Below the pieces are notes generated by a model that saw nothing but the letters and a program-made list of their open reading frames with translations, was not told the DNA's origin and did no database searches. Shown here piece by piece: positions 17,794 through 26,819 of a stretch of 41,350 bases of DNA; position 1 is the stretch's first letter, and every line of letters starts with the position of its first letter. The translations under genes were made by a program, and so were the position numbers. Origin of the DNA: Aquibacillus sediminis (GTDB taxonomy: Bacteria; Bacillota; Bacilli; Bacillales; Amphibacillaceae); contig NZ_SZNM01000032.1 in the NCBI RefSeq assembly GCF_005870085.1, positions 1-41,350 on the forward strand. The letters run 5' to 3'.

Positions 17794-19392
17794 TTAACCT
17801 TGCACATTATTTGAGGGATTTTTTTGTAACCGATACGCCTTTATGGCAAGCTCTATCATTATACGTTTTTCTTGTTCCATAAAGTCACCCCCAAGTAACT
17901 CTTTTAATTTTTCAATCCGGTGATAAAGGGTTTGTCTGACAATATATAAGTGTTCTGCCGCTTCTTTTTTTGACCCATTGACTTGCAAAAACATTTCCAA
18001 TGTTGGGAGCATTTGTCCTTTATGATGTTGATCATACTCCAAAACGGGTTCAATATGGGCAATCAAATGTTGTAACTCATTCTCTTTTTTTAATTTCCAA
18101 AGGTATTGGTAAATATACAATTCATCATAAAAAGTAGGTTTAGTAAGTGCTAACTGTTGCTGAATACTCCTTGTATCCTTGGCCGTCAAATAACTTTCCG
18201 ATAAGGATTCTGAATCCTCTACTAGCTTACCGATTGATACACTGGTCCAATCAAACAAACCATCGGCGATTAAATCGGTTTGCTCCATTTGTTGGAATGC
18301 CTCTCGCAGCCGTTGTTTCCAGTTCGTTTGTTCGCGCTTGTTGACTAACGCAAAGATCAAGTGATTTCCTTCGACAATAATCATCGATAGAAAGCCTTTT
18401 TGTTTTAAAATCGAACTAAAAATCGTGGTATAATAGGTCATGTCCGTTTCTTCGTCAACAGCAGCTACTTTACATAGGCAAGTACAATAGCCTGCTGGTT
18501 GTAATTTTGGGTCAACTGTTAACAAATAGTTTTCAACTTCTTCTTCCGTATGCTCCCCTTTTAACCACGCTTTGCCCCAATCCTCTTGTCTATGTTTTTG
18601 CTTTTCTTCCACATATAGGATTCGCATTTTTTCTTGCGCAATCGCCGTTACGGTACGCTCCAGTAATAGTGCCACAAAGTCAGCTCGTTCATGTTCATTG
18701 ACAAACACAACCAAGTCGGCAATTTTATGCCCTACTGCCTCAATTGGTTGAAACATGACCGTTGGATCTTGTGAGGAAGAATCGTAAACCGCTTCGAATT
18801 GTTGCATATAACTAAGCTGCTGGTTCTTTTTTACTGGTGGAAAAAATTTGGTATCGCCATCAATGCCAACATAGACAACTTGTGCGTTAACGTAATCAGA
18901 AAATAAGCGTAAAATCTTTTGAAAACTATTTGGTTTTAGCAACAAATGGTTCAATCGATTAGAAAACCACTCTAAATCTGAAATGAGTTGATAATGTTTT
19001 TCTAGCTGCAAACGATTCAATTCCTGCGTAATATCAATAAATCGTACTTTTCGATCGAATATAATCAATGGAAAGGCCTTTTCTTCAGCAAGCTCAATCA
19101 TCGCTTCGGGAATTTCGTCCATATAGGTACCTAATTCTACACATAAACCTGCCGCATCATTTGCAATTAATTGCTGTAACCATGCCAATCCACGATCAGG
19201 TTCTCCTTGCCAACTAACCCCTGTCGATAAAATAAATTCATTTCCGCTAAGCAGTTGACTTATTTCCGTTACCTCTATGACATGTACCCAACGAATGGTA
19301 TGCTGTAATCCCTCTCGACCTGCTAGAAGTTTAGCATGTTTAAATATTGGTCGATCCAAAATATCTGCAACCGTTAATGTTAGTGAAGACAT
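17794..19392 (-). CDS. pucR: PucR-family transcriptional regulator
   Basis: This is a 532-residue regulator, the usual length for PucR proteins. The N-terminal PucR domain (about 5-125) shows LTVADILDRPIFKHAKLLAG, RWVHVIEVTEIS and GNEFILSTG. A GGDEF-like central region follows, and the C-terminal helix-turn-helix (about 455-525) has ETLEMFL-type, GSKKEAAEHLYIVRQTLYHR and LKELLG elements. In B. subtilis PucR activates purine catabolic genes in response to allantoin-type metabolites. Here it lies directly upstream of the M20/amidohydrolase/symporter genes on the same strand and is likely their activator. AAAGGGG precedes the ATG. The ligand is unknown. Confidence 0.92.
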   Translation of the reverse strand: MSSLTLTVADILDRPIFKHAKLLAGREGLQHTIRWVHVIEVTEISQLLSGNEFILSTGVSWQGEPDRGLAWLQQLIANDAAGLCVELGTYMDEIPEAMIELAEEKAFPLIIFDRKVRFIDITQELNRLQLEKHYQLISDLEWFSNRLNHLLLKPNSFQKILRLFSDYVNAQVVYVGIDGDTKFFPPVKKNQQLSYMQQFEAVYDSSSQDPTVMFQPIEAVGHKIADLVVFVNEHERADFVALLLERTVTAIAQEKMRILYVEEKQKHRQEDWGKAWLKGEHTEEEVENYLLTVDPKLQPAGYCTCLCKVAAVDEETDMTYYTTIFSSILKQKGFLSMIIVEGNHLIFALVNKREQTNWKQRLREAFQQMEQTDLIADGLFDWTSVSIGKLVEDSESLSESYLTAKDTRSIQQQLALTKPTFYDELYIYQYLWKLKKENELQHLIAHIEPVLEYDQHHKGQMLPTLEMFLQVNGSKKEAAEHLYIVRQTLYHRIEKLKELLGGDFMEQEKRIMIELAIKAYRLQKNPSNNVQG

Positions 19393-19546
19393 ACGCGCAA
19401 CCCCTTTATCCCGGTGCTATGAAAACTCCTCTATGATTCATGTAGCGAATTTTTTCTAGTTAAAACATGCGTTCAGTAAAAAATGGTACCTACTAATTTC
19501 TACAAAAAGCGGCTATTTCCTTTATTTGTTTATTATTTTTGTTTGT

Positions 19547-19775
19547 AATTGATTCAGCAAAGTTAGGAGCGGAACTGCCGTGAGAGACCTTGTCTCGACA
19601 CTATGTGCTTAAATCTGGGAGCGGAACTGTCGTGAGAGACCCTGTCTCGACACTTGGAGCATAAATTGGGACGCGAAACTGCCGTGAGAGAGCCTGTCTC
19701 GACAGTTTCAGCATAAATCAGAGCTCGGAACTGTCGTGAGACACACCGTCACGACAATTTGAGCAATAATCAGAT
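19547..19775. repeat. Array D: 52-bp tandem repeats (4 units)
   Basis: CTG of the GAACTG landmark falls at 19575, 19627, 19679 and 19731, exactly 52 apart. Units carry AACTGYCGTGAGAGACC, TGTCTCGACA and GAGCATAAAT. CTGTCGTGAGAG can pair with the TCTCGACAG side to form a hairpin. The left edge starts with GATTCAG at 19551, a block also found in array C. The array lies ~20 bases beyond the terminator of the M20D gene. Confidence 0.9.
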
Positions 19776-19793
19776 GGTTATCTATCAACAAGC

Positions 19794-19828
19794 AAAAACT
19801 CCTAGTCGACACAACCAACTAGGAGTTT
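19794..19828 (-). terminator. Terminator of the M20D amidohydrolase gene
   Basis: AAACTCCTAGT pairs with ACTAGGAGTTT (11 bp). On the minus strand it is followed by TTTTTGC. Confidence 0.92.
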
Positions 19829-19834
19829 GACCTC

Positions 19835-21043
19835 TTATATTTTACGAACAGATTTACTTTGTTTCAACTCACTAGTCAGAAAATCTAACACTAGTGATAT
19901 AAACATTTTTCCTCCATGAAGAATCGCACGTTCATCGACATTAAATTTGGGATGATGGTGTGGATAGGTCGCCAGCAACTGTTCATTTCTACCACCAATA
20001 AACAAGAACGCCCCTGGAATTTCTTTTAAGTAATAAGCAAAATCCTCCATCGCCATCGATGGATCGATATGAATGATTTGATCTTTGCCAACAACTTCCT
20101 TTGCCAATGTCTCCGCTTTTCTTATCGGCTCTGGGTGATTCCATACGGCTGGATAACCTCGTTGATAAGTAACTTGTGCTGTAGCACCTGCTCCTTCACA
20201 GGTTGTGTGCGCAATATGTTTAATCTCCTCTTCCACTAAATCGCGAGTATTTTCATCAAACGTTCGTACTGTGCCAGTAATTTTTGCTTTATCTGCAATT
20301 ACATTGAATGCTTGGCCTGCTTCAAACGTTCCAACAGTGACCACAGCAGGATGAAGCGGGTCCACACGTCGACTGACAATGTTTTGTATGTTGCTAACTA
20401 ACTGCACGCCCGTTGTAATCGCATCGACTGTCAAATGTGGTTGAGCACCATGGCCCCCCTTACCATCAATTTGTATGTCAAAACTATCTCCAGCGGCCAT
20501 CGTATTTCCTTCCACAATCCCAACAGTTCCAACCGGAAGTGGTGACCATACATGGGCACCATAAATCACATCGACCCCATCCAAGCAACCATCTTCAATC
20601 ATTGCTTGGGCACCGCCAGGAATTTGTTCCTCTGCAAATTGGTGAATAAACACAACCGTCCCGTGCAAGTTTTCCTTCACTTCACTTAATACTTTGGCAA
20701 CACCTAACAATGTGGCAGTATGGAGATCGTGACCACACGCATGCATCACACCATCTACTTTGGATTTGTATGGGACATCCTTTTCATCTTGTATTGGTAA
20801 AGCATCAAAGTCAGCACGTAATGCAATTGTCTTGCCTGGTTTACCACCCTTCAAATAACCGACAACACCTCTGCCACCAACATCAGTACGAACATCCAAC
20901 CCAAGATCCTGCAAAAAGTTTGCCACTTTTTTTGGTGTATTTACTTCTTGAAATGAAAGCTCTGGATACATGTGCAAGTCACGACGAATCTCTACAAGGT
21001 CTGGATACAATGCTTCTAAACGTTGATATAATTGTTGTTGCAT
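19835..21043 (-). CDS. M20D-family amidohydrolase (N-acyl amino acid hydrolase type)
   Basis: This is a zinc-dependent aminoacylase-like enzyme of about 402 residues, in the group with hippurate hydrolase, IAA-amino acid hydrolase and B. subtilis YtnL. Family motifs are RRDLHMYPELSFQE, ALRADFDALPI, the metal-binding GVMHACGHDLHTA, FAEEQIPGGA and GAHVWSPLPVG. GKGGHGAQPHLTVDAI and SMAMEDFAYYL follow. The start at 21043 (MQQQLYQ) is chosen because GGGGGAG sits just before it; a longer in-frame ATG at 21070 has no ribosome site. It is a single-gene unit with a strong terminator. Substrates could be N-acetyl or other acyl amino acids. Its closeness to the amide-catabolism operon may be functional. 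Confidence 0.93.
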   Translation of the reverse strand: MQQQLYQRLEALYPDLVEIRRDLHMYPELSFQEVNTPKKVANFLQDLGLDVRTDVGGRGVVGYLKGGKPGKTIALRADFDALPIQDEKDVPYKSKVDGVMHACGHDLHTATLLGVAKVLSEVKENLHGTVVFIHQFAEEQIPGGAQAMIEDGCLDGVDVIYGAHVWSPLPVGTVGIVEGNTMAAGDSFDIQIDGKGGHGAQPHLTVDAITTGVQLVSNIQNIVSRRVDPLHPAVVTVGTFEAGQAFNVIADKAKITGTVRTFDENTRDLVEEEIKHIAHTTCEGAGATAQVTYQRGYPAVWNHPEPIRKAETLAKEVVGKDQIIHIDPSMAMEDFAYYLKEIPGAFLFIGGRNEQLLATYPHHHPKFNVDERAILHGGKMFISLVLDFLTSELKQSKSVRKI

Positions 21044-21110
21044 ACCGACTCCCCCTTTTACATGATACAACCATTATATACTAAATTTTCTGATAAATGA
21101 AACGGCTATG

Positions 21111-21141
21111 TGACAGACACTTTTTAACCTGGTGCCTGTCA
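21111..21141 (-). repeat. TGACAGGCAC-type inverted repeat at the M14 gene stop
   Basis: TGACAGACAC (21111-21120) and GTGCCTGTCA (21132-21141) pair with a single G-U. The stop codon of the M14 carboxypeptidase gene is part of one arm. No T-run follows. Confidence 0.6.
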
Positions 21142-22386
21142 TCGATTGATTACGTGTTTTGCCACTAGTAATCCGATTGTTTTATTTCTGTTCCATACAT
21201 TGTCCCAATTTTTCAATGGAACTGGTTGTTCGACTACGTATGGGGAAATTTCTGGGGTAATGCCTGGTTGGCCTTGGTCGTATACAAACCATGATGTTAA
21301 TCCGCCACCATCTGGATTTTTGTGAAGATCAATGGGGCGATAACCTGTTGCATCGGCTATTTGTTTTTGCAACGGTAGGGTATAGCGATCATGTCCCGAT
21401 CTCCCATATACCAATTGCCCTGAGGAATGATAGGAAATAGCAGCTAAAAAATGATGACTTTTGATAAAACGATAGACTGCTTTTGCTTCAGGTTCACTTA
21501 AAGCTTGCTGACCTTTATAATACCCGTAACTCGGCTTTCCTGGATCATGGACAATCGTATTCCATTGAAATGGATATTGTCTGTTCAAATCCACACCATG
21601 AAGGTTGGCCTTCCAGTTTTTAAAATCGGTACGTCCGTTATTATATAGAATTAATTGGCCTGGATTAACCGTTGTTTTTAGCCCGTGTTGGGCAAGGGTA
21701 ACCCCGTCTGGATTCACCATTGGAATGATCCATATCGTAACTTGGTCTAATAGTTCTTTCACGTCATAAGTCGCAAATGTCTGATCAGCCGCGTAAGCAC
21801 GCGCATAAGTATCAACCATGTTCATGACAAGGTTCGTTGTCATATGTTCACGACCATGGTGCGCTGCATCGATATATACTTCTTTTTTTCCATTCCCTAA
21901 TTTAATCGCATAAATAGCACGACCAGCAACCGATTGACCAATCACCTTGGATTCGATTAAGTTCGGATACATAAATTCTAACCGCTTCATATCTTCCTGC
22001 ATTTGTTGATAGGTGTAGACTCCATTCGGATTAACAATAGCCGGCAAATGCCTAGCAACACGATTATGAATCACATCTTCTAACTTTTCTAGCGTTTCTT
22101 GATCAGCAATTCCTGTTGGCGTTAACCCATACTGAGATTGAAAATTTTTAATTGCCTGTTTTATGTTTTGATTCGATTCGTCTGTGGAAGTGCCTGACAC
22201 CTTAAAGCCTGCTCGTTCCAGGCGAAGCATAAGTTCTGCCACATTGATGAGAGGTGATTCAATCAGTGATTGTGTCGTTTGTTCGTTGCTGACAACTTTC
22301 GCTTCTGTTTCTGTGTTTACATGTAGACAAATGCTAATCACACAGATGCTGAAAAAGACGGAAATTCTTTTTACCAACTCACCCAA
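21139..22386 (-). CDS. Secreted M14 zinc carboxypeptidase with peptidoglycan-binding domain
   Basis: This is an exported peptidase of 415 residues. A signal peptide covers about 1-29. A peptidoglycan-binding domain (~45-105) reads LERAGFKVSG and AIKNFQSQYGLTPTGIAD. The M14 domain starts at YTYQQMQEDMKRL. Zinc ligands are in AAHHGREHMTT (H-x-x-E), with the third histidine in ISYHSSGQ, the substrate Arg in DLNRQYPF, and the catalytic Glu in ITPEISPY. It resembles gamma-D-glutamyl-(L)-meso-diaminopimelate peptidases, which cut wall stem peptides. The start is TTG: GGGAGG lies seven bases before it and no ATG fits. The preceding intergenic region holds the UbiB gene's terminator. Confidence 0.9.
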   Translation of the reverse strand: MGELVKRISVFFSICVISICLHVNTETEAKVVSNEQTTQSLIESPLINVAELMLRLERAGFKVSGTSTDESNQNIKQAIKNFQSQYGLTPTGIADQETLEKLEDVIHNRVARHLPAIVNPNGVYTYQQMQEDMKRLEFMYPNLIESKVIGQSVAGRAIYAIKLGNGKKEVYIDAAHHGREHMTTNLVMNMVDTYARAYAADQTFATYDVKELLDQVTIWIIPMVNPDGVTLAQHGLKTTVNPGQLILYNNGRTDFKNWKANLHGVDLNRQYPFQWNTIVHDPGKPSYGYYKGQQALSEPEAKAVYRFIKSHHFLAAISYHSSGQLVYGRSGHDRYTLPLQKQIADATGYRPIDLHKNPDGGGLTSWFVYDQGQPGITPEISPYVVEQPVPLKNWDNVWNRNKTIGLLVAKHVINR

Positions 22387-22564
22387 AGCCTCACCTCCCT
22401 GTTTTATTCGAGTTAGAGTTCTAAACTGATTTCATTGGGACACAATCAAGTACTAACTATTAGGTAGTTTGGATGTCTTTTAACAAAGTAAAACGAGGTA
22501 TAATTTAACACCTACAGTCAAATAAATAAGTCCGAAGCGTTTCTGAAAAAATACAAGACAAATG

Positions 22565-22596
22565 AAAAACGCTCAGATTAAATTTCTGAGCGTTTT
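22565..22596 (-). terminator. Terminator of the phasin-ubiB unit
   Basis: AAAACGCTCAG pairs with CTGAGCGTTTT around an A/T-rich loop. On the minus strand the U-run comes from the stem's own TTTT plus TTC. Confidence 0.9.
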
Positions 22597-22654
22597 GGCA
22601 ACTGAATACTATTATTTGCGTGTTTTCATCTATTCCGTATCGAATTGTTAGAGG

Positions 22655-24343
22655 CTAAAAACGACCAGAGCGAAAGATTGAAAAGATTAGCCATAGAAAC
22701 ATTAGCGTAGCAACGACAAAACCAATCTCAACAGCTGGTATATCCCAAAGTAGGGAGGATTGGCCACCGATTGCAGAACCAATGATTAACCCGACCATGA
22801 CGATGCTAAAGGACAGTAATACAATACTGAACGATAGCCTGTTGCTAATCCGATCTAACTTAGTTAAAAACATTTCCAACTTAGGCATTGATATTTCTAG
22901 TGGGACTTTTCCCTTTTTCAAAATTGTAGTTAATTCTCGAATGTTTTTAGGCACATCTGCTAATGCCTCGCCTACCTCGACCCATTGATCGACCATATCT
23001 TTCGCCACTTTTTTAGGATGGTAACGTTGTTGGAGCAATTTTCGGCCAAAGGGCTCAGCCACCTGCATCATATTAAATCCCGGATCCAACTTCTCAACCG
23101 AACCTTCTAACGTCAATAGGGCTTTTCCTAACAAGGTGAAATCAGAAGGAATTTGAATTTGATGACGTTGCGCAATCGAGAATAGGTCATGCACAGCTTC
23201 CCCAATTCGAACTTTACTCAATGGAATGTCATAGTACCTTTCCCTTACTTGGTCGACATCAATCCGCAACCGTCGCATATCGACATCAACGGGAACGATG
23301 CCCATTTTGGTAATCACTTTAATCATTCGCTCTGAATCTTGACGCATGAGCGCAATGACTAATGAAACTAAATGATTTCTCATTTCTGGTGTCAGCCGAC
23401 CTACCATTCCGAAATCAATAAAGACGATTGTCTCATTGGGCAACACCGTAATATTCCCTGGGTGTGGATCTCCATGAAAAAAACCTTCCATTAAAATTTG
23501 TTGTAACATCGCATGGGTTAACCGTTCTGCTAATTGTTTTCGGTCAAACCCTTGTTGACCAAGCTGTTCTAATTCGTTCAGTTTGTTCCCTTTCACGTAT
23601 TCCATCGTCAGAACTTTGTTGGTGGAAAGCTCCCAATATACGCTAGGAATACGGATGGTTGCATCATCGGCAAACTGTCTAGCAATTTTTTCAGCGTTTT
23701 GTCCTTCCACTGTGTAATCCAGCTCGGCCAATATCGTATTCGAAAATTCCTCAATCATGTCTCGGACCTTGTACCTTGCTACCCACTCCATTCGATGTTC
23801 AGCCATTAACACTAACTGAAGTAAAATTTCTAGATCCGTTTTTATCCTCTTGTCAATATTTGGGCGTTGGACCTTTACAGCAACATGTTCCCCTGTTTTT
23901 AATACTGCTTGATGGACTTGACCAATTGACGCAGCACCGAGTGGCTCAGGTTCAAACTCGCGGAAGACTTGATCAACTTCCATCCCTAGCTCTTGTTCGA
24001 CAATCGTGGTTACTTCATGGTAAGAAACGGCTGATACTTGGTCCTGTAATTTTTCCAATTCAACGATAATACTTTTCGGAATCACATCCGGACGAGTACT
24101 TGCCAGTTGTCCAAGTTTTACGAATGTTGGACCTAATTCTTCCAAAAAAACACGGACACGTTCACCAGTAGTTTTAGTATGAACATCTTCGCTATCTTTT
24201 ACGAACAATCGCTTCGGTAAGGTTAGGATGTCATATAAGCCTAATTCTTTTGCAATAAAACCAAAACCATTTCGGGTAAAGGCTGCTGCTATTTCTCGAT
24301 AACGTTGTATATGTCGAATTCTTTTTTCAAAAATAGGCACCAC
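22655..24343 (-). CDS. ABC1/AarF/UbiB-family atypical kinase
   Basis: This membrane-associated protein-kinase-like ATPase has 562 residues, the usual UbiB length. It shows the family's KLGQLASTRPDVIP motif near residue 75, the Ala-rich loop GAASIGQVHQA in place of a P-loop, VAVKVQRP with the ATP-site Lys, GFFHGDPHPGNI and the metal-binding DFG in FIDFGMVGRL. Two hydrophobic helices at ~500-560 anchor it. UbiB proteins support isoprenoid quinone synthesis or lipid transport; in Bacillaceae the quinone is menaquinone. GTG is the start, with GAAGG just upstream. It is cotranscribed with the small phasin-like gene 20 bases upstream. Confidence 0.92.
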   Translation of the reverse strand: MVPIFEKRIRHIQRYREIAAAFTRNGFGFIAKELGLYDILTLPKRLFVKDSEDVHTKTTGERVRVFLEELGPTFVKLGQLASTRPDVIPKSIIVELEKLQDQVSAVSYHEVTTIVEQELGMEVDQVFREFEPEPLGAASIGQVHQAVLKTGEHVAVKVQRPNIDKRIKTDLEILLQLVLMAEHRMEWVARYKVRDMIEEFSNTILAELDYTVEGQNAEKIARQFADDATIRIPSVYWELSTNKVLTMEYVKGNKLNELEQLGQQGFDRKQLAERLTHAMLQQILMEGFFHGDPHPGNITVLPNETIVFIDFGMVGRLTPEMRNHLVSLVIALMRQDSERMIKVITKMGIVPVDVDMRRLRIDVDQVRERYYDIPLSKVRIGEAVHDLFSIAQRHQIQIPSDFTLLGKALLTLEGSVEKLDPGFNMMQVAEPFGRKLLQQRYHPKKVAKDMVDQWVEVGEALADVPKNIRELTTILKKGKVPLEISMPKLEMFLTKLDRISNRLSFSIVLLSFSIVMVGLIIGSAIGGQSSLLWDIPAVEIGFVVATLMFLWLIFSIFRSGRF

Positions 24344-24363
24344 ACCCTTCTACTTAGCGATCG

Positions 24364-24672
24364 TTATTCTGAATCTGACAATTTCTGCTGGTCTTCTAAT
24401 TGTTGAATTCGTTGTTCGAGTGCTCGAACTTCTTCTTTTGAAGCTACATTTAGATCATCGAACACATGTGAGATTTTTTGTTGGATCTTGTCATCGATTT
24501 GTTGTTGAGATTCTTCTCCTTTTTGGCGCATTTCTCGTATGAAATCTTTTGATTCTTGTTGGGTTAGCTCCCCTTTTTTGACTAAGTCATCAAACATTTT
24601 TTCCGCTTGTTCCTTGCTTGTCATCGCTAATCCCAAACCAATTGCTAATCCTTTTTTAAACGTATCCCTCAT
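24364..24672 (-). CDS. Phasin-like small helical protein
   Basis: This is a 102-residue, strongly charged, nearly all-helical protein. The N-terminal Gly-rich helix KKGLAIGLGLAMTSKEQAEK, the central LVKKGELTQQESKDFI and a C-terminal coiled coil (ALEQRIQQLEDQQKL) are typical of the PhaF/phasin-like proteins found next to ubiB in many bacteria. The start MRDTFKKG is used because GAGGAGG lies eight bases before it; a longer in-frame start at 24702 overlaps that ribosome site. An extended -10 lies about 70 bases upstream. A role as partner or scaffold of the UbiB protein is inferred from linkage. Confidence 0.85.
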   Translation of the reverse strand: MRDTFKKGLAIGLGLAMTSKEQAEKMFDDLVKKGELTQQESKDFIREMRQKGEESQQQIDDKIQQKISHVFDDLNVASKEEVRALEQRIQQLEDQQKLSDSE

Positions 24673-24740
24673 TGTTCGTTCCTCCTCTTTGTTTTTTATC
24701 AAAAAGTAAAACGCTCTCTTGAATGATTTTCTATAGATCC

Positions 24741-24749
24741 ATTATAGCA
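24741..24749 (-). promoter_or_regulatory. Extended -10 promoter of the phasin-ubiB unit
   Basis: The minus strand reads TGCTATAAT, a perfect extended -10. No good -35 is visible at 17 bases. Confidence 0.55.
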
Positions 24750-24896
24750 TATCAGACTAATGTAAACATGTTCAGGTCGTTTACCAATTGATTATTCCTA
24801 CTTATATTTCACTTGCGAAAAAATTGTTCACAGAAACCTCTGGTTGTAAAGGCCTATCCTCTTTAAATCTATCTTCCTGTTTGTTTATTTTTTATG

Positions 24897-24902
24897 TATA
24901 AT
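24897..24902 (+). promoter_or_regulatory. -10 box of the SLH phosphodiester glycosidase gene
   Basis: A perfect TATAAT lies 41 bases upstream of the start codon. A weak TTCCTG is placed 17 bases before it. GTAGGAGAG serves as ribosome site. Confidence 0.5.
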
Positions 24903-24943
24903 AGATTTGTAGGTTTATAGTTTTTAAAGTAGGAGAGTAGAAT

Positions 24944-26743
24944 ATGAGCAGACATCGCAAGCGTTTTGTTTTTAGTATTCGGGTAATTGTTTTGATGACG
25001 TTGGTCGCTACCTTTTCCCTTCCTTTACATACGGAAGCTGCACCAACAATAGAAGAAAAAGTCTATCAAGATTTTAAAGTGTCAGATGGTATTCATTTTC
25101 AATCTAATCGCATTCTAGATGGATCGGATACTAGTAACCAAGCAATTAATGTAATGGAAATCGATACTACCAATCCTTATGCCAACATAGGACTTGGTCA
25201 TGCTTCTAATTTAAATAAGTTGCAAACGACAACTTCTCAAGCCGTGAACTATCATACGGAAGACAATAAAGTGGTCGGTGCCATTAATGGTTCCTTTTTT
25301 AACATTGATGACTCTACACCAATGTATTTAATTGCAAAAAATGGCCAGCTTATTTTTGGCGGTTCGATTTATCAAGGGGAAGCTAATTATGTCAATGAAC
25401 CAATCGCTTTTGGGGTCGATCAAAACGGTAAAGGTGTCATTGATCACTACGCTCTACAACTTTCGTATACCCATAACGATAATACACATAAGATTGCAAG
25501 TGTAAATAAAAAGCGTTCACCAGACGAAACGATTTTATATACACCTGACTTTCATAGTGATTATACCGAAACGAGCAGTATGGGAAAAGAACTCGTTGTA
25601 TCTCTTCCTGAAAGTCCAAACATGACATTCGATTCCACCTATCAAGGAACAGTCACTGCTATAAGGGAAAGACATGATGATACTAAAACAGAAATACCTG
25701 AAAAAGGTTTCGTTATATCCGGGCATGGTACAGATTTATTCAACATGTCAGATATTGAGGTTGGAGACGATATTTCCGTTTCAATCCAAATGGACAAGAA
25801 ATGGCACAATAGCTCCTTCATGCTAGCTAGTGGCCCAATGCTTGTAAAAGACGGCAAAGTAGACCTTTCCATGGATCCAACTAGCTGGAGAGCGACAACT
25901 AGATCACCAAAAACGGCCGTTGCGATTGATGAGACCGGTGAAAGAATCTTTTTCGTTACGGTTGATGGCCGTCAAAACGGGTATAGTGATGGTATGTCAA
26001 TGGTTGAATTTGCGGAGTATTTAGTAGGCTTGGGGGTAGATCGAGCATTGAACATGGATGGCGGCGGCTCGACGACAATGGCAACGCGTTATCCAGGACA
26101 AGAGTTAGTCCAACTTGCCAACTCCCCTTCCGATGGCCGTGAACGTGGTGTTTCATCTATATTAATGGCGATTTCTAATTCACCAGATACGATGTATTAT
26201 ACCGATGTATATCCAGGTGGCGTTCACAATGATGGTATTTATTGGTTAACCACTAAAGGGATTAAAGGCTATTTAGACGGTGAGTTCGGTGTAAAAGATA
26301 CGTTAACACGACCACATGCTGCAACGATGTTTACAAAGGCACTTAGCCTTGATACACCTAGCACTGAAGTTGTAGAAACGTACTTTGAAGATGTTAGTGC
26401 AAGCAACCCATACGCACAATACATTGCCGCGGTTGCCGAAGCTGGTATTTTCAGAGGGGATGGCGAAAACTTCTTAATCAATCAAAAACTTACACGTGAC
26501 CAAATGGCACAAACATTGGTTAATGCATTTGATCTTAAACGTTTTGATACAGATGAAGATAAACAAGTGGATATCTATTTGGGTAACGTAAACCCTGTGT
26601 TTAAAGATGATGTACAACTCATCGCAAACTTAGGCATTACCAAACAACGAGATGATTTCATACCAAAACAAGCGGTAACACGTGGAGAATTTGCTAGCTT
26701 CTTGTACCGTACGATGCAATTCCTAGAACAACAAGAAAACTAA
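24944..26743 (+). CDS. SLH-anchored phosphodiester glycosidase (NAGPA domain)
   Basis: This is a surface protein of 599 residues. A signal peptide covers about 1-32. The central part is a NAGPA (phosphodiester N-acetylglucosaminidase) domain. It has AINGSFFNIDD near 110, LASGPMLVKDGK near 305, SPKTAVAID, FFVTVDGRQNGYSDGMSM and the family's NMDGGGSTTMA near 375. The last ~185 residues are three SLH repeats (GIKGYLDGEFG, FEDVSASNPYAQYI, FKDDVQLIANLGI), which bind pyruvylated secondary wall polymer. Related enzymes remove GlcNAc from phosphodiester-linked glycopolymers such as teichoic acids. It has its own promoter and a strong terminator. Confidence 0.93.
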   Translation: MSRHRKRFVFSIRVIVLMTLVATFSLPLHTEAAPTIEEKVYQDFKVSDGIHFQSNRILDGSDTSNQAINVMEIDTTNPYANIGLGHASNLNKLQTTTSQAVNYHTEDNKVVGAINGSFFNIDDSTPMYLIAKNGQLIFGGSIYQGEANYVNEPIAFGVDQNGKGVIDHYALQLSYTHNDNTHKIASVNKKRSPDETILYTPDFHSDYTETSSMGKELVVSLPESPNMTFDSTYQGTVTAIRERHDDTKTEIPEKGFVISGHGTDLFNMSDIEVGDDISVSIQMDKKWHNSSFMLASGPMLVKDGKVDLSMDPTSWRATTRSPKTAVAIDETGERIFFVTVDGRQNGYSDGMSMVEFAEYLVGLGVDRALNMDGGGSTTMATRYPGQELVQLANSPSDGRERGVSSILMAISNSPDTMYYTDVYPGGVHNDGIYWLTTKGIKGYLDGEFGVKDTLTRPHAATMFTKALSLDTPSTEVVETYFEDVSASNPYAQYIAAVAEAGIFRGDGENFLINQKLTRDQMAQTLVNAFDLKRFDTDEDKQVDIYLGNVNPVFKDDVQLIANLGITKQRDDFIPKQAVTRGEFASFLYRTMQFLEQQEN

Positions 26744-26744
26744 G

Positions 26745-26790
26745 AAAAAAGCACAGTAGCGCTCATGATGAACGCTACTGTGCTTTTTTT
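26745..26790 (+). terminator. Terminator of the SLH phosphodiester glycosidase gene
   Basis: AAAAAAGCACAGTAGCG pairs with CGCTACTGTGCTTTTTT and is followed by a run of T. Confidence 0.96.
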
Positions 26791-26819
26791 ATAAGGTCTT
26801 TTAGTAAAGTTTGTTGCTT

